In this document: positions 8,333-17,678 of the stretch, one piece after another
How positions within the stretch are numbered: the first letter of the stretch is position 1
Layout of the letters: the number at the start of each line of letters is the position of its first letter
The notes under the pieces: generated by a model
Databases searched by the model: none
Told to the model about the DNA's origin: nothing
Seen by the model: the letters and a program-made list of their open reading frames with translations, nothing else
Translations under genes and position numbers: made by a program
Assembly: GCF_004104075.1 (NCBI RefSeq)
Contig: NZ_QOVK01000016.1
Coordinates: forward strand, 1 to 64,000
Length of the DNA stretch: 64,000 bases
Origin: Leeuwenhoekiella polynyae
GTDB taxonomy: Bacteria > Bacteroidota > Bacteroidia > Flavobacteriales > Flavobacteriaceae
Direction: 5' to 3'

Positions 8333-9697
8333 ATGTACACGTTATCAAGTAAATTAAGACTTTTCGCCATAGTTTGTATGGTTCTTGGACTGATAGGTTT
8401 GGTATTTGGATTTTTATCTGTACCCAGCACAGTTGAAGAAGCAAGCGAAATCCTGGCTTCTCATGAGGAGCATCACAGTTCTGGTGAAGAAGCGAGTCAC
8501 GAGGAAGCAAATTTTGTTGACGAAGTTCGTCAGGAGCATGGATATTCTGAACACGCAATGGCTCAAGATAAAGATTTGGGACACGATGCGCACGAAGATG
8601 GTGAGCATATGGAGCACGTTTTACATCAAATGCAAGCCAAACCTTGGTCTGCTGCTTTTGTTGCTGCTTTTTTCTTTATGATGATCGCTTTAGGAACTTT
8701 AGTTTTTTATGCAATACAAACCGCAGCACAAGCGGGTTGGTCTCCTGTTCTCTTTAGAGTGATGGAAGGTATCACCAATTATTTACTTCCGGGATCTGTA
8801 ATTGTTTTACTTATAGTAATATTCGCGGGAGAACATTTTTATCCTTGGCAAAATCACGAGTTAGTCGCAGAAGATTCTATTCTTCAGGAAAAATCAGGCT
8901 ATTTAAATTTTCCATTTTGGTTAATTAGAGGTATAATCTATATTATAGGATGGAATTTATATCGTCACTTCGCAAGAAAGAACTCTCTTGCAATGGATGA
9001 TGCAGAAGATTTAAAGCCTTATAAAAACTTATTTAAATATTCAGTTTACTTCTTAGCATTCTTTATAGTAACTGAATCAACAATGGCTTGGGACTGGTTT
9101 ATGTCTATGACACCACACTGGTATAGTACACTATTTGCATGGTACATTTTCGCAAGTATTATTGTATCTGCAGTAACTGTTATAGCTATTGTAACTGTTT
9201 CTTTAAAAGCTATTGGTAAATTAGATTTTGTAAATGATAGCCACTTACATGATCTAGCGAAGTTTATGTTTGGGTTTAGTGTGTTCTGGACCTATTTATG
9301 GTTTGGTCAATTTATGTTGATTTGGTACGCTAATATACCTGAAGAAGTAACATACTTTATCTTAAGAATACAAGAATACAACCCTATCTTCTTCGGAATG
9401 ATTATCATTAACTTTGTATTCCCTATTGTTATTTTGATGAATAGTGATTTCAAACGTGTATCCTGGTTTGTGGTAATAGCTGGTGTTATTATCCTTGTAG
9501 GTCACTACATAGATATATTCCTTTTGGTTATGCCATCAACTGTTGGGCCTTACTGGTCATTCGGAATTACAGAATTCGCTGCGTTACTTTTCTTCTTGGG
9601 TCTATTTATCTTAATGGTAGGTATGGGATTAGCTAAAGTATCGTTGAGGCCTAAGAATAACCCATTCTTAGTAGAGAGCGAGCATTTTCACTATTAA
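8333..9697 (+). CDS. actF: alternative complex III subunit ActF, quinol-binding membrane subunit
   Basis: A 454-residue integral membrane protein with about ten helices, distantly related to ActC/NrfD and lacking cofactors. After the first helix (about 10-30) a hydrophilic loop holds eleven histidines between residues 44 and 98 (HEEHH, HEDGEHMEH and others) before the next helix at about 105. Conserved Trp/His-rich helix patches such as TMAWDWFMSMTPHWYSTLFAW fit ActF. The last residues are HFHY. The His-rich loop is unusual and may bind metal. It ends the act genes, and coxB follows 26 bp later. Confidence 0.9.
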   Translation: MYTLSSKLRLFAIVCMVLGLIGLVFGFLSVPSTVEEASEILASHEEHHSSGEEASHEEANFVDEVRQEHGYSEHAMAQDKDLGHDAHEDGEHMEHVLHQMQAKPWSAAFVAAFFFMMIALGTLVFYAIQTAAQAGWSPVLFRVMEGITNYLLPGSVIVLLIVIFAGEHFYPWQNHELVAEDSILQEKSGYLNFPFWLIRGIIYIIGWNLYRHFARKNSLAMDDAEDLKPYKNLFKYSVYFLAFFIVTESTMAWDWFMSMTPHWYSTLFAWYIFASIIVSAVTVIAIVTVSLKAIGKLDFVNDSHLHDLAKFMFGFSVFWTYLWFGQFMLIWYANIPEEVTYFILRIQEYNPIFFGMIIINFVFPIVILMNSDFKRVSWFVVIAGVIILVGHYIDIFLLVMPSTVGPYWSFGITEFAALLFFLGLFILMVGMGLAKVSLRPKNNPFLVESEHFHY

Positions 9698-9723
9698 TAT
9701 CAACGAACAGAAAAAACACAACA

Positions 9724-10791
9724 ATGACCGTTTTTTTAGTACTTATTGTAATCATTCTTTTTGCTGTAGCAATATGGCAAATGAATAAAATATATGCGCT
9801 TTCTAAAGGAAACTCTTCAGGAGAATCTGGTGAAGTTGCTAACGGAAAGGATAACCGAATCAATGCCAAATTGATGGTTATGTTTATGGTTTTCCTTTAC
9901 TTCTTAATGTTCTATTGTTTCTGGCACTACTCTAAGTTCTATTTGCCTGAAGCTTCATCTGCACACGGTAGTAAATATGACAATTTGATGTTCATATCTA
10001 TTGCTTTGATTATGGTAGTGCAGATCATAACACAATTCTTATTGCATTTCTTTGCATACAAATACAAAGGGAAAAAGGGTCAACGTGCTCTTTTTTATGC
10101 AGACAACGACAAGTTAGAATTCATATGGACGATTATTCCAGTAATTGTATTGGCTGGTTTAATTATCTACGGGCTATTTACTTGGTCTGATATTATGAAC
10201 TTTGACGAAGATGAGGATGCATTAGTAGTAGAGTTATACGCACAGCGCTTTAACTGGAAAGCACGTTATGCTGGGGAAGATAATATCTTGGGAGATGCAA
10301 ATGTTCGTTTTATAGAAGGTATTAATCAATTAGGTATAGATCCTAGTGATGTAGATGGTCAGGATGATGTAGTTACCCAAGAATTACACTTGCCTGTAGG
10401 GCGTCAGGTAATTTTTAAATTAAGATCACAAGACGTTCTGCATTCTGCTTACATGCCTCACTTTAGAGCTCAAATGAATGTTGTACCTGGGATGATTACT
10501 CAATTCTCATTTACTCCTACAGTAACAACAGAAGAGATACGTAAAACGGATTATATGCAAGAAAAAATGCGTACAATTCAAGAGATACGTAAAGAAAAAA
10601 GCAAAGAGCTGGTAGCTGCTGGTGAACCTGCTTTAGATGATTATGACGAGTTTGATTACTACTTATTGTGTAATAAGATTTGTGGAGAAAGCCATTATAA
10701 CATGCAAATGAAAATTATTGTTGAGTCTCAGGAAGATTATGAGAAGTGGATTAAGACTCAGAAAACCTTTGAGGCTAGTGTAGCTCAATAA
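9724..10791 (+). CDS. coxB: cytochrome c oxidase subunit II (CuA)
   Basis: Subunit II of the aa3-type oxidase. Hydrophobic helices lie at about 2-24, 50-70, 88-110 and 132-153, more than the usual two. The CuA site is complete: His240, Cys316, Cys320, His324 and Met327, in DVLHSAYMPHF and CNKICGESHYNM. Between the first His and the Cys pair there is a charged insertion (about 268-312). No C-terminal cytochrome c domain is present; the hemes come from ActA/ActE. It sits between actF and coxA, consistent with a complex III-oxidase supercomplex. Confidence 0.93.
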   Translation: MTVFLVLIVIILFAVAIWQMNKIYALSKGNSSGESGEVANGKDNRINAKLMVMFMVFLYFLMFYCFWHYSKFYLPEASSAHGSKYDNLMFISIALIMVVQIITQFLLHFFAYKYKGKKGQRALFYADNDKLEFIWTIIPVIVLAGLIIYGLFTWSDIMNFDEDEDALVVELYAQRFNWKARYAGEDNILGDANVRFIEGINQLGIDPSDVDGQDDVVTQELHLPVGRQVIFKLRSQDVLHSAYMPHFRAQMNVVPGMITQFSFTPTVTTEEIRKTDYMQEKMRTIQEIRKEKSKELVAAGEPALDDYDEFDYYLLCNKICGESHYNMQMKIIVESQEDYEKWIKTQKTFEASVAQ

Positions 10792-10817
10792 AAATTGTTA
10801 TTTAAACGAAACTAGAT

Positions 10818-12644
10818 ATGTCAGCAAACGCAACAGCTTTGGAACATGCTCACGATGATCACGCACATCATGACCATCACCAGACTTTTATAACAAAATA
10901 TATTTTCAGTACAGATCATAAAATGATCTCCAAGCAGTATTTAATTACTGGCTTAATAATGGGCTTCATTGGTATTGCAATGTCTATACTATTTAGAATG
11001 CAATTAGCTTGGCCTGAAAAAAGTTTTACAATTTTTGAGGTGTTTTTGGGTAAATGGGCTCCAGACGGAGTGATGGACCCAAGTATTTATCTTTCACTTG
11101 TAACCATTCACGGTACTATAATGGTATTCTTTGTACTTACAGCTGGTCTGAGTGGTACATTTAGTAACTTATTAATACCATTACAAATTGGAGCGCGTGA
11201 TATGGCTTCTGGTTTCTTGAACATGGTTTCTTATTGGTTATTCTTTCTCTCTGCTGTAATAATGTGTTCTTCTTTATTTGTTGAAGCAGGACCGGCAGCT
11301 GCTGGTTGGACGATTTATCCGCCATTAAGTGCACTTCCTGAATCTATTTCTGCATCTGGTGCAGGGATGACGCTTTGGTTGGTTTCAATGGCAATTTTTA
11401 TAGCATCTTCTTTATTAGGTTCATTAAACTATGTCGTTACAGTAATTAATATGCGTACAAAAGGTATGTCTATGACGAGACTTCCTTTAACTATATGGGC
11501 ATTTTTTGTTACTGCAATTATTGGTATTGTGTCGTTTCCGGTTTTATTATCTGCAGCTTTACTTTTAATTATGGATAGAAGTTTTGGTACTTCTTTCTTT
11601 CTTTCAGATATATATATAGGTGGTGAAGTATTACATAATAGTGGTGGTTCTCCGGTCTTATTTGAACACTTATTCTGGTTCTTAGGGCACCCTGAAGTTT
11701 ACATTGTATTGTTACCTGCTTTAGGTATTTCATCAGAAGTTATAGCTACAAACGCACGTAAACCTATTTTTGGTTATAGAGCGATGATTGCATCAATTCT
11801 TGCAATTGCATTCTTATCAACTATTGTATGGGGTCACCATATGTTTGTATCAGGTATGAATCCGTTCTTAGGTTCTGTATTTACCTTTACAACATTGTTG
11901 ATTGCGATTCCATCTGCTGTAAAAGCGTTTAACTATATAACTACTTTATGGAAGGGTAACCTCCAGATGAACCCTGCGATGTTATTTTCAATAGGTTTAG
12001 TTTCAACTTTTATTACTGGTGGTTTAACCGGTATTATTTTAGGTGATAGTACGTTAGATATTAACGTTCACGATACGTATTTCGTAGTAGCGCATTTCCA
12101 CTTGGTAATGGGTATATCTGCACTTTATGGTCTGTTTGCTGGAGTGTATCACTGGTTCCCTAAAATGTTTGAAGGTAAAATGCTTAATAAGAATTTAGGT
12201 TATGTTCACTTCTGGGTGACGGCGATAGGTTCTTACGCGGTGTTTTTCCCGATGCACTTTATAGGTATGGCTGGTTTACCAAGACGTTATTACTCAAACA
12301 CTGCTTTCCCTTACTTTGATGATTTGGCAGATGTGAATATGATGATTACGGTTGCTGCAATTATTACAGCTGCTGTACAACTTGTATTCTTATATAACTT
12401 TATTTCTTCTATTTTCTACGGAAAGAAAGGACCTAAAAACCCTTGGAAATCCAATACATTAGAATGGACTACAGAATTAAAGCATATACATGGTAACTGG
12501 GTTGGAGAGATACCTTCAGTTTACCGTTGGCCTTATGACTATAGTAAATTGAATGAAGATGAGACAGACTATGTAATAGCTGGTCAGGATTTTGTTCCGC
12601 AGACTGTTCCACTTCAGGAAAATGAAGAAGAAATGAATCACTAG
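10818..12644 (+). CDS. coxA: cytochrome c oxidase subunit I
   Basis: Catalytic heme-copper subunit, 608 residues, about 12 helices. Ligands are visible: His98 (low-spin heme), His291/Tyr295 of GHPEVY (CuB and the cross-linked Tyr), His340-His341 (CuB), and His426/His428 (high-spin and low-spin heme). The Glu in HPEVY marks an A1-type oxidase. The cytoplasmic N-terminus has seven histidines within residues 10-21 (HAHDDHAHHDHH), an unusual possible metal-binding tail. It is the last gene of the act/cox operon and is followed 18 bases later by a strong terminator. Confidence 0.95.
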   Translation: MSANATALEHAHDDHAHHDHHQTFITKYIFSTDHKMISKQYLITGLIMGFIGIAMSILFRMQLAWPEKSFTIFEVFLGKWAPDGVMDPSIYLSLVTIHGTIMVFFVLTAGLSGTFSNLLIPLQIGARDMASGFLNMVSYWLFFLSAVIMCSSLFVEAGPAAAGWTIYPPLSALPESISASGAGMTLWLVSMAIFIASSLLGSLNYVVTVINMRTKGMSMTRLPLTIWAFFVTAIIGIVSFPVLLSAALLLIMDRSFGTSFFLSDIYIGGEVLHNSGGSPVLFEHLFWFLGHPEVYIVLLPALGISSEVIATNARKPIFGYRAMIASILAIAFLSTIVWGHHMFVSGMNPFLGSVFTFTTLLIAIPSAVKAFNYITTLWKGNLQMNPAMLFSIGLVSTFITGGLTGIILGDSTLDINVHDTYFVVAHFHLVMGISALYGLFAGVYHWFPKMFEGKMLNKNLGYVHFWVTAIGSYAVFFPMHFIGMAGLPRRYYSNTAFPYFDDLADVNMMITVAAIITAAVQLVFLYNFISSIFYGKKGPKNPWKSNTLEWTTELKHIHGNWVGEIPSVYRWPYDYSKLNEDETDYVIAGQDFVPQTVPLQENEEEMNH

Positions 12645-12662
12645 ATTCAAATAAAATACACT

Positions 12663-12690
12663 AAAAAGCCCGCTAATTAGCGGGCTTTTT
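12663..12690 (+). terminator. intrinsic terminator of the act/cox operon
   Basis: A perfect 12-bp stem (12663-12674 with 12679-12690) with an AATT loop, GCCCGCT core and flanking A and T runs. Confidence 0.88.
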
Positions 12691-12753
12691 ATTTATGAAT
12701 GTTTTTATTTCTGCTTTTGAGAAGTTGCTTATATTTTCAAAAAGCCTATTTAG

Positions 12754-12761
12754 TATCTTTG
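12754..12761 (+). promoter_or_regulatory. Bacteroidota -7 element for ruvB
   Basis: TATCTTTG matches TAnnTTTG and ends five bases before the ruvB ATG, so the transcript would have almost no leader. A TTG at 12725-12727 is 26 bases upstream, longer than usual spacing. Confidence 0.5.
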
Positions 12762-12765
12762 CGTT

Positions 12766-13788
12766 ATGAATGAGAATTTAGATGCAAGTGGAGAGGGGTT
12801 CACTCCTGAAGAGTATGACGTAGAGCGTGCCTTACGGCCGCTTAGTTTTGGAGATTTTACCGGTCAAGAGCAGGTTATTGAAAATCTAGAGATATTTGTT
12901 CAAGCTGCGAATCGAAGGGGAGAGGCATTAGATCACACGCTCTTTCACGGTCCTCCTGGGTTAGGTAAAACAACTTTAGCAAATATCTTAGCAAATGAAT
13001 TAGGTGTTAGCATCAAGGTAACTTCTGGTCCTGTTTTAGATAAGCCTGGTGATCTTGCAGGATTGCTTACCAATTTAGAAGAACGTGATGTTTTATTTAT
13101 AGACGAAATTCACAGATTGAGCCCTATAGTTGAAGAGTACTTATACTCGGCTATGGAAGATTACAAAATTGATATTATGATCGAAAGCGGACCGAATGCC
13201 CGGACCGTTCAGATCAATTTGAATCCTTTTACACTCATTGGAGCAACTACTCGTTCAGGCCTATTAACTGCTCCTATGCGAGCGCGGTTCGGTATTTCTT
13301 CGCGTCTTCAGTATTATAATACAGAGTTGCTAACTACTATTGTTCAACGTAGTGCAGATATTTTACAAGTACCTATAGGTATGGAAGCCGCTATTGAAAT
13401 TGCAGGTAGAAGCCGCGGTACACCTCGTATTGCAAACGCCTTGTTGCGTCGTGTGCGTGACTTTGCAGAGATTAAAGGTAATGGAACTATAGATATTGAA
13501 ATTGCACGTTTTGGTCTAATAGCTTTAAATGTAGATGCGCACGGTTTAGATGAAATGGACAACAAGATTCTCGCAACTATAATCGATAAATTTAAGGGCG
13601 GTCCGGTTGGGATTAGCACTCTCGCAACAGCTGTTTCTGAAAGTGGCGAAACCATCGAAGAAGTTTATGAGCCGTTCCTGATTCAGCAAGGATTTATTAT
13701 ACGTACTCCACGTGGGCGAGAGGTTACTGAAGCAGCTTATAAACATCTTAATCGAGTCAAAGGTCCTGTTCAGGGAGGTTTGTTTTAA
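12766..13788 (+). CDS. ruvB: Holliday junction branch migration ATPase RuvB
   Basis: Hexameric AAA+ motor that, with RuvA, drives branch migration of recombination intermediates. Walker [10 protein letters not shown] (62-70), Walker B FIDEIHR (111-117), the GATTRSG segment and a C-terminal winged helix ([14 protein letters not shown]) are intact. The length, 340, is normal. ruvA lies about 9 kb downstream beside sprA, so ruvA and ruvB are not in one operon. The downstream P450 gene starts four bases after the stop, implying co-transcription. Confidence 0.97.
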   Translation: MNENLDASGEGFTPEEYDVERALRPLSFGDFTGQEQVIENLEIFVQAANRRGEALDHTLFHGPPGLGKTTLANILANELGVSIKVTSGPVLDKPGDLAGLLTNLEERDVLFIDEIHRLSPIVEEYLYSAMEDYKIDIMIESGPNARTVQINLNPFTLIGATTRSGLLTAPMRARFGISSRLQYYNTELLTTIVQRSADILQVPIGMEAAIEIAGRSRGTPRIANALLRRVRDFAEIKGNGTIDIEIARFGLIALNVDAHGLDEMDNKILATIIDKFKGGPVGISTLATAVSESGETIEEVYEPFLIQQGFIIRTPRGREVTEAAYKHLNRVKGPVQGGLF

Positions 13789-13791
13789 GCT

Positions 13792-15114
13792 ATGCAAAAG
13801 ATTCCAGAAGTTTCTATCCTGCAGTTTTTTAGATCTGCACTTAAAATTTTAAAAAATCCGTTACCTTTTCATCATAAAAACTTTAGAGAAAAAGGTGATA
13901 CTTTTCGACTGAATCTCAGTTTTTCCAAAAGTGTTATTTTTAGTAGAGATGCTTTATTTGCACAACATGCACTACAGAAAAATCAAAAGAATTATCATAA
14001 ATCTCCCATTCAGACTAAAGATCTGGCAAAGTATGTAGGTCGTGGTTTGTTGACTTCAAACGGAAAGCATTGGGCTAAGCAGCGTAAGCTTATTCAGCCT
14101 GCTTTTCATAAAAAGCAATTGGCGCAAATAATTGCTAAAATAGATCAAGCTATTACTACAGAATTGAATAAAGTGGTTGTCAATGAACCCTTCGATATTT
14201 TTCCGGTGTTTAATGATCTAACTTTTCAAACCGTGGTTCAGTCTTTATTCAGTAGTGCGGTTGATCAGAAAAATATCAATCGCTTGCAGTATATAACGGA
14301 GTCTGCTCAGAAAATGATGGTGAGAGAATTACGTCAGCCTTATTTGGGCTGGTGGTTTAAGGTATCTGGTAAGCTGAGAGATAATCTAAAACTTACACAA
14401 GAAGCACGTCAAATTCTTGACAAATTAGTAGATGAGCGAATCGCCAGTGGACAAAAAGAGAATGATGTTTTAGATATGTTGCTTGATGCACGTTATGATG
14501 ACGGCACAGCAATAGAGCGAGAGCAATTAATTGATGAGATTCTGATTTTATTTATTGCTGGTCATGAGACAACTTCTAATGCGTTGACCTTTACTGCAGA
14601 ATTACTAGCCAGGCATCAAGAGGTTCAGGAGCGAGTTTTTAAAGAAGTTCAGCAAATAGAAGAGGTTGACTTACTGGAGCAATTGAAAGGAATGAAATTT
14701 ATAAATAATGTGGTAAATGAGTCGATGCGTTTATATCCACCTGCATACTTTATTGACCGTATTAGTTTAGAAGAGGATTTTATTTCGGGATTTAAGATTG
14801 AAGCGGGAGCTAATATCTTGTTTTCCATTTTTGAGATCCACAGACAAGAAGATTTTTGGGAGAACCCAGAGGATTTTAATCCCGATCGTTTTGAAGATGA
14901 AAGTTTGAAATATTCGCCCTATTATTATCCTTTTGGTGCAGGTCCTAGAATGTGTATCGGTAATAATTTTGCGATGTATGAAATGATTTTGGCGGTAGCT
15001 CAACTCCTTAAAAAATTCAAAATAACCTATGAACCTGAGCCCATAGAGGTCAATCCGTTGATAACATTAAAGCCTAAAAATTCTATCTTAAATTTTACTC
15101 CGCGCGACATTTGA
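13792..15114 (+). CDS. cytochrome P450
   Basis: A 440-residue soluble P450 with no N-terminal membrane anchor. Diagnostic elements are the I-helix oxygen motif AGHETTS (256-262), ExxR at Glu310-Arg313, and the heme loop [10 protein letters not shown] (381-390) with Cys388 as thiolate ligand. The overall pattern is closest to fatty-acid/alkane or terpenoid hydroxylases of the CYP4/CYP102 type, but the substrate cannot be read from the sequence. No reductase or ferredoxin gene is adjacent, so electrons must come from elsewhere. It is embedded between ruvB and queG, whose functions are unrelated, so context gives little functional help. Confidence 0.9.
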   Translation: MQKIPEVSILQFFRSALKILKNPLPFHHKNFREKGDTFRLNLSFSKSVIFSRDALFAQHALQKNQKNYHKSPIQTKDLAKYVGRGLLTSNGKHWAKQRKLIQPAFHKKQLAQIIAKIDQAITTELNKVVVNEPFDIFPVFNDLTFQTVVQSLFSSAVDQKNINRLQYITESAQKMMVRELRQPYLGWWFKVSGKLRDNLKLTQEARQILDKLVDERIASGQKENDVLDMLLDARYDDGTAIEREQLIDEILILFIAGHETTSNALTFTAELLARHQEVQERVFKEVQQIEEVDLLEQLKGMKFINNVVNESMRLYPPAYFIDRISLEEDFISGFKIEAGANILFSIFEIHRQEDFWENPEDFNPDRFEDESLKYSPYYYPFGAGPRMCIGNNFAMYEMILAVAQLLKKFKITYEPEPIEVNPLITLKPKNSILNFTPRDI

Positions 15115-16043
15115 ATTCTAAAAAAGCCGAATATACCAGATTAATTAAAGCCGAAGCAAAACGTCTTGGCTTTATGTCTTGTGGTATTTCTAAAGCAGGT
15201 TTTTTAGAGGAAGAAGCTCCGCGACTAGAGAACTGGCTGAAGAAAAATATGAACGGTGAAATGCGCTATATGGAAAACCATTTTGATAAGCGTCTTGATC
15301 CTAGGTTGCTTGTTCCCGGGGCTAAAAGCGTAGTTTCCTTATTACTTAATTATTTTCCGGAAGAACAACAACGAGAAGATTCCTTTAAGATCTCTAAATA
15401 TGCTTATGGTACAGATTATCATTTTGTCATTAAAGATAAGCTGAAAGAGTTTTTAGAATATATCAGAGAGACTATTGGCGAAGTAGATGGAAGAGCTTTT
15501 GTTGACTCAGCCCCGGTTCTCGATAAAGCCTGGGCGGCAAAAAGCGGATTAGGCTGGGTAGGTAAACACAGCAATTTACTCACTAAACAAGCGGGGTCGT
15601 TTTATTTTATCGCAGAATTGATTATTGACTTGGATCTTGAGTATGATACACCAGTGACAGATCATTGTGGTTCATGTACTGCATGTATAGATGCGTGTCC
15701 CACACAAGCTATTGTTGATCCGTATATTGTAGATGGTAGTAAGTGCATCAGTTATTATACGATAGAACTTAGAAATGAAATCCCAGATTATGCTCAGGAT
15801 AAGCTGGACGATTGGATGTTTGGTTGTGATGTATGTCAAGATGTTTGTCCATGGAACCGATTTTCTAAGCCGCACTCTGAACCTCTTTTCAACCCTAAAA
15901 CTCAAATTCTGGAGAATTCTAAAAAAGAATGGCGTGAGTTAACACAAGAGGTGTTTTCTGAAATATTTAGAAAATCTCCTGTAAAACGCACTAAGTATTC
16001 AGGATTGATGCGGAATATTGAGTTTTTAGATAATAAACAATAG
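15111..16043 (+). CDS. queG: epoxyqueuosine reductase QueG
   Basis: Cobalamin- and Fe-S-dependent enzyme for the last step of tRNA queuosine synthesis. The likely general acid is Asp132 in VDSAPV. Cluster ligands are Cys186, Cys189, Cys192 and Cys196 ([11 protein letters not shown]) plus Cys212, Cys239, Cys242 and Cys246 ([13 protein letters not shown]). The length, 310, is typical for the short QueG form without a C-terminal HEAT extension. It starts at a TTG that overlaps the P450 stop (TTGA), which fixes the start and suggests translational coupling. Confidence 0.94.
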   Translation: MNSKKAEYTRLIKAEAKRLGFMSCGISKAGFLEEEAPRLENWLKKNMNGEMRYMENHFDKRLDPRLLVPGAKSVVSLLLNYFPEEQQREDSFKISKYAYGTDYHFVIKDKLKEFLEYIRETIGEVDGRAFVDSAPVLDKAWAAKSGLGWVGKHSNLLTKQAGSFYFIAELIIDLDLEYDTPVTDHCGSCTACIDACPTQAIVDPYIVDGSKCISYYTIELRNEIPDYAQDKLDDWMFGCDVCQDVCPWNRFSKPHSEPLFNPKTQILENSKKEWRELTQEVFSEIFRKSPVKRTKYSGLMRNIEFLDNKQ

Positions 16044-16120
16044 TTAATATTTTCTTAAGTTTTTAAGGAATATATTTCTGTATTCTTGTATATTGAAAGC
16101 CTGAATTGTTCTTATAATTA

Positions 16121-16136
16121 GCGAAAACGTTTGAAA
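16121..16136 (+). promoter_or_regulatory. LacI-type operator-like palindrome upstream of the sugar operon
   Basis: GCGAAAACGTTTGAAA contains the perfect palindrome AAACGTTT with a central CG, the hallmark of LacI/GalR-family operators. It lies 64 bases before the permease gene in an otherwise featureless 156-bp gap. No LacI regulator gene is within the window, so the regulator would act in trans. Confidence 0.4.
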
Positions 16137-16199
16137 TTAGTAAAAAGGCAAAATACTCTTCTCAAGCTAAAATGATCTTTTAGTTTATTACATCCACTT

Positions 16200-17678
16200 A
16201 TGAATAAATTTTTAAGTGCTTTAAAGAAACCGAATCTTTCCTTTTGGCAGATTTGGAATATGAATGTCGGTTTTTTTGGTATTCAGTTTAGTTTCGGGCT
16301 GCAGCAAACAGCTATCAATCCTATATTTTCTTTTCTGGGTGCGGACCACGCAGATTTACCCTTGTTAAATCTTGCAGGTCCCGTTACCGGACTTTTGATT
16401 CAGCCTATAATTGGTGCGATTTCAGATAAAACCTGGTTGCCTAAATGGGGCGGACGAAGAAAACCTTTCTTTTTAATAGGAGCAATTTTAGGTAGTTTAT
16501 GTCTCTTTGCTTTTCCATTCAGTCCAGAGTTATGGTTTGCAGTAGGTCTTTTGTGGATTCTTGATGTGGCAAATAATACTGCAATGGAACCGTATCGCGC
16601 TTTTGTGGGTGATAAATTGAATGATGATCAGATTACCTTTGGTTATCAAATGCAAAGTCTCTTTGTAGGTGCTGGTATAACCATTGCTAACTTCTCACTG
16701 TTTTTGTTTCAGGATTGGTTTGGAGCTCCGGCAGATCAAAGTGCTGCATTGTGTAGCACCGCAACAGAAACTGTTTCCAATATCCCAACCTGGGTTTATT
16801 ATTCCTTCTTTTTAGGAGCAATCGCTTCAGTAGGAACTATATCCTGGTCAGTATGGAAAACACCAGAAATTCCGCCTTCTGAGGAAGCTTTAGCAGAGCT
16901 TAAACGCGAAAAACGAGAGTCTAATTTTGTTGATCGCATAAAAGAACCTTTTACTGAAATTATTGCAGCGATAGGTAAAATGCCAAAGATGATGCAAAAA
17001 CTGGCGACAGTTTATTTCTTTCAATGGTATGCATTGTTTGTGTATTGGCAGTTTATAACCCCGATGTTGCGAAGCAGTATTTATGGAATAACAGAAGAAG
17101 ATAATCAGCGTTTTGAAGGTGTTATGGAAGCCTGCCGCAGCGGTGGAGTAGTAGGTACAGGTGATACGGCTTTTGCGCAAAACTTTCAGATGGTTTCTGA
17201 GCAAGCCCTGGCTCAAACTGGTTTGATGAATGGGACTTATAATTTTGTAACCATGATTGTGGCACTCGCATTAGTTCCTTTCGCTAAGAAATACGGCTCG
17301 CGCAACGTTTATGTGATGAGTCTGGTTTTTACCGGTATAGCTATGTTAAGTATGCCATATATTAAAAATGAATATGCATTACTCATCCCGATGATCTTGT
17401 TTGGTATAGGTTGGGCGGCAATGATGGGAATACCGTATGCGATGGTTTCTAAAGTAATTCCCGAAGAAAAGCGCGGCGTTTATATGGGAATTGTAAATAT
17501 GATGATCGTGATCCCTATGTTGATACAAACAGTAACCTTTGGTCCTATAATTAAAAATCTTTTGGGTAACGATGCAATTAATGCAATTCTTCTTGGAGGA
17601 GTGTTCTTTATCATTGCTGCAATACTAGCTTTGCGGTTAAAAAAGAGCTATTCTTCAGATGAAATTAAGATGAACTAA
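16200..17678 (+). CDS. MFS sugar permease, GPH/SLC45-like (probable sucrose transporter)
   Basis: A 492-residue major facilitator with about 12 membrane helices. Loop 2-3 reads ISDKTWLPKWGGRRKPFF, matching the D...GRRxPF signature of plant sucrose carriers, SLC45 and bacterial GPH sugar:cation symporters. A larger loop with a Cys and several Gly lies near residues 300-340, between helices. The stop abuts the ATG of the next gene, which resembles an invertase, and a fructokinase gene follows, so uptake of intact sucrose is the best reading. Maltose or another disaccharide remains possible. Confidence 0.8.
   Translation: MNKFLSALKKPNLSFWQIWNMNVGFFGIQFSFGLQQTAINPIFSFLGADHADLPLLNLAGPVTGLLIQPIIGAISDKTWLPKWGGRRKPFFLIGAILGSLCLFAFPFSPELWFAVGLLWILDVANNTAMEPYRAFVGDKLNDDQITFGYQMQSLFVGAGITIANFSLFLFQDWFGAPADQSAALCSTATETVSNIPTWVYYSFFLGAIASVGTISWSVWKTPEIPPSEEALAELKREKRESNFVDRIKEPFTEIIAAIGKMPKMMQKLATVYFFQWYALFVYWQFITPMLRSSIYGITEEDNQRFEGVMEACRSGGVVGTGDTAFAQNFQMVSEQALAQTGLMNGTYNFVTMIVALALVPFAKKYGSRNVYVMSLVFTGIAMLSMPYIKNEYALLIPMILFGIGWAAMMGIPYAMVSKVIPEEKRGVYMGIVNMMIVIPMLIQTVTFGPIIKNLLGNDAINAILLGGVFFIIAAILALRLKKSYSSDEIKMN

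Noticed and set aside
16052-16075. CTTAA/TTAAG inverted repeat after queG
   Set aside because: Only five AT base pairs with no GC core; too weak to call a terminator.
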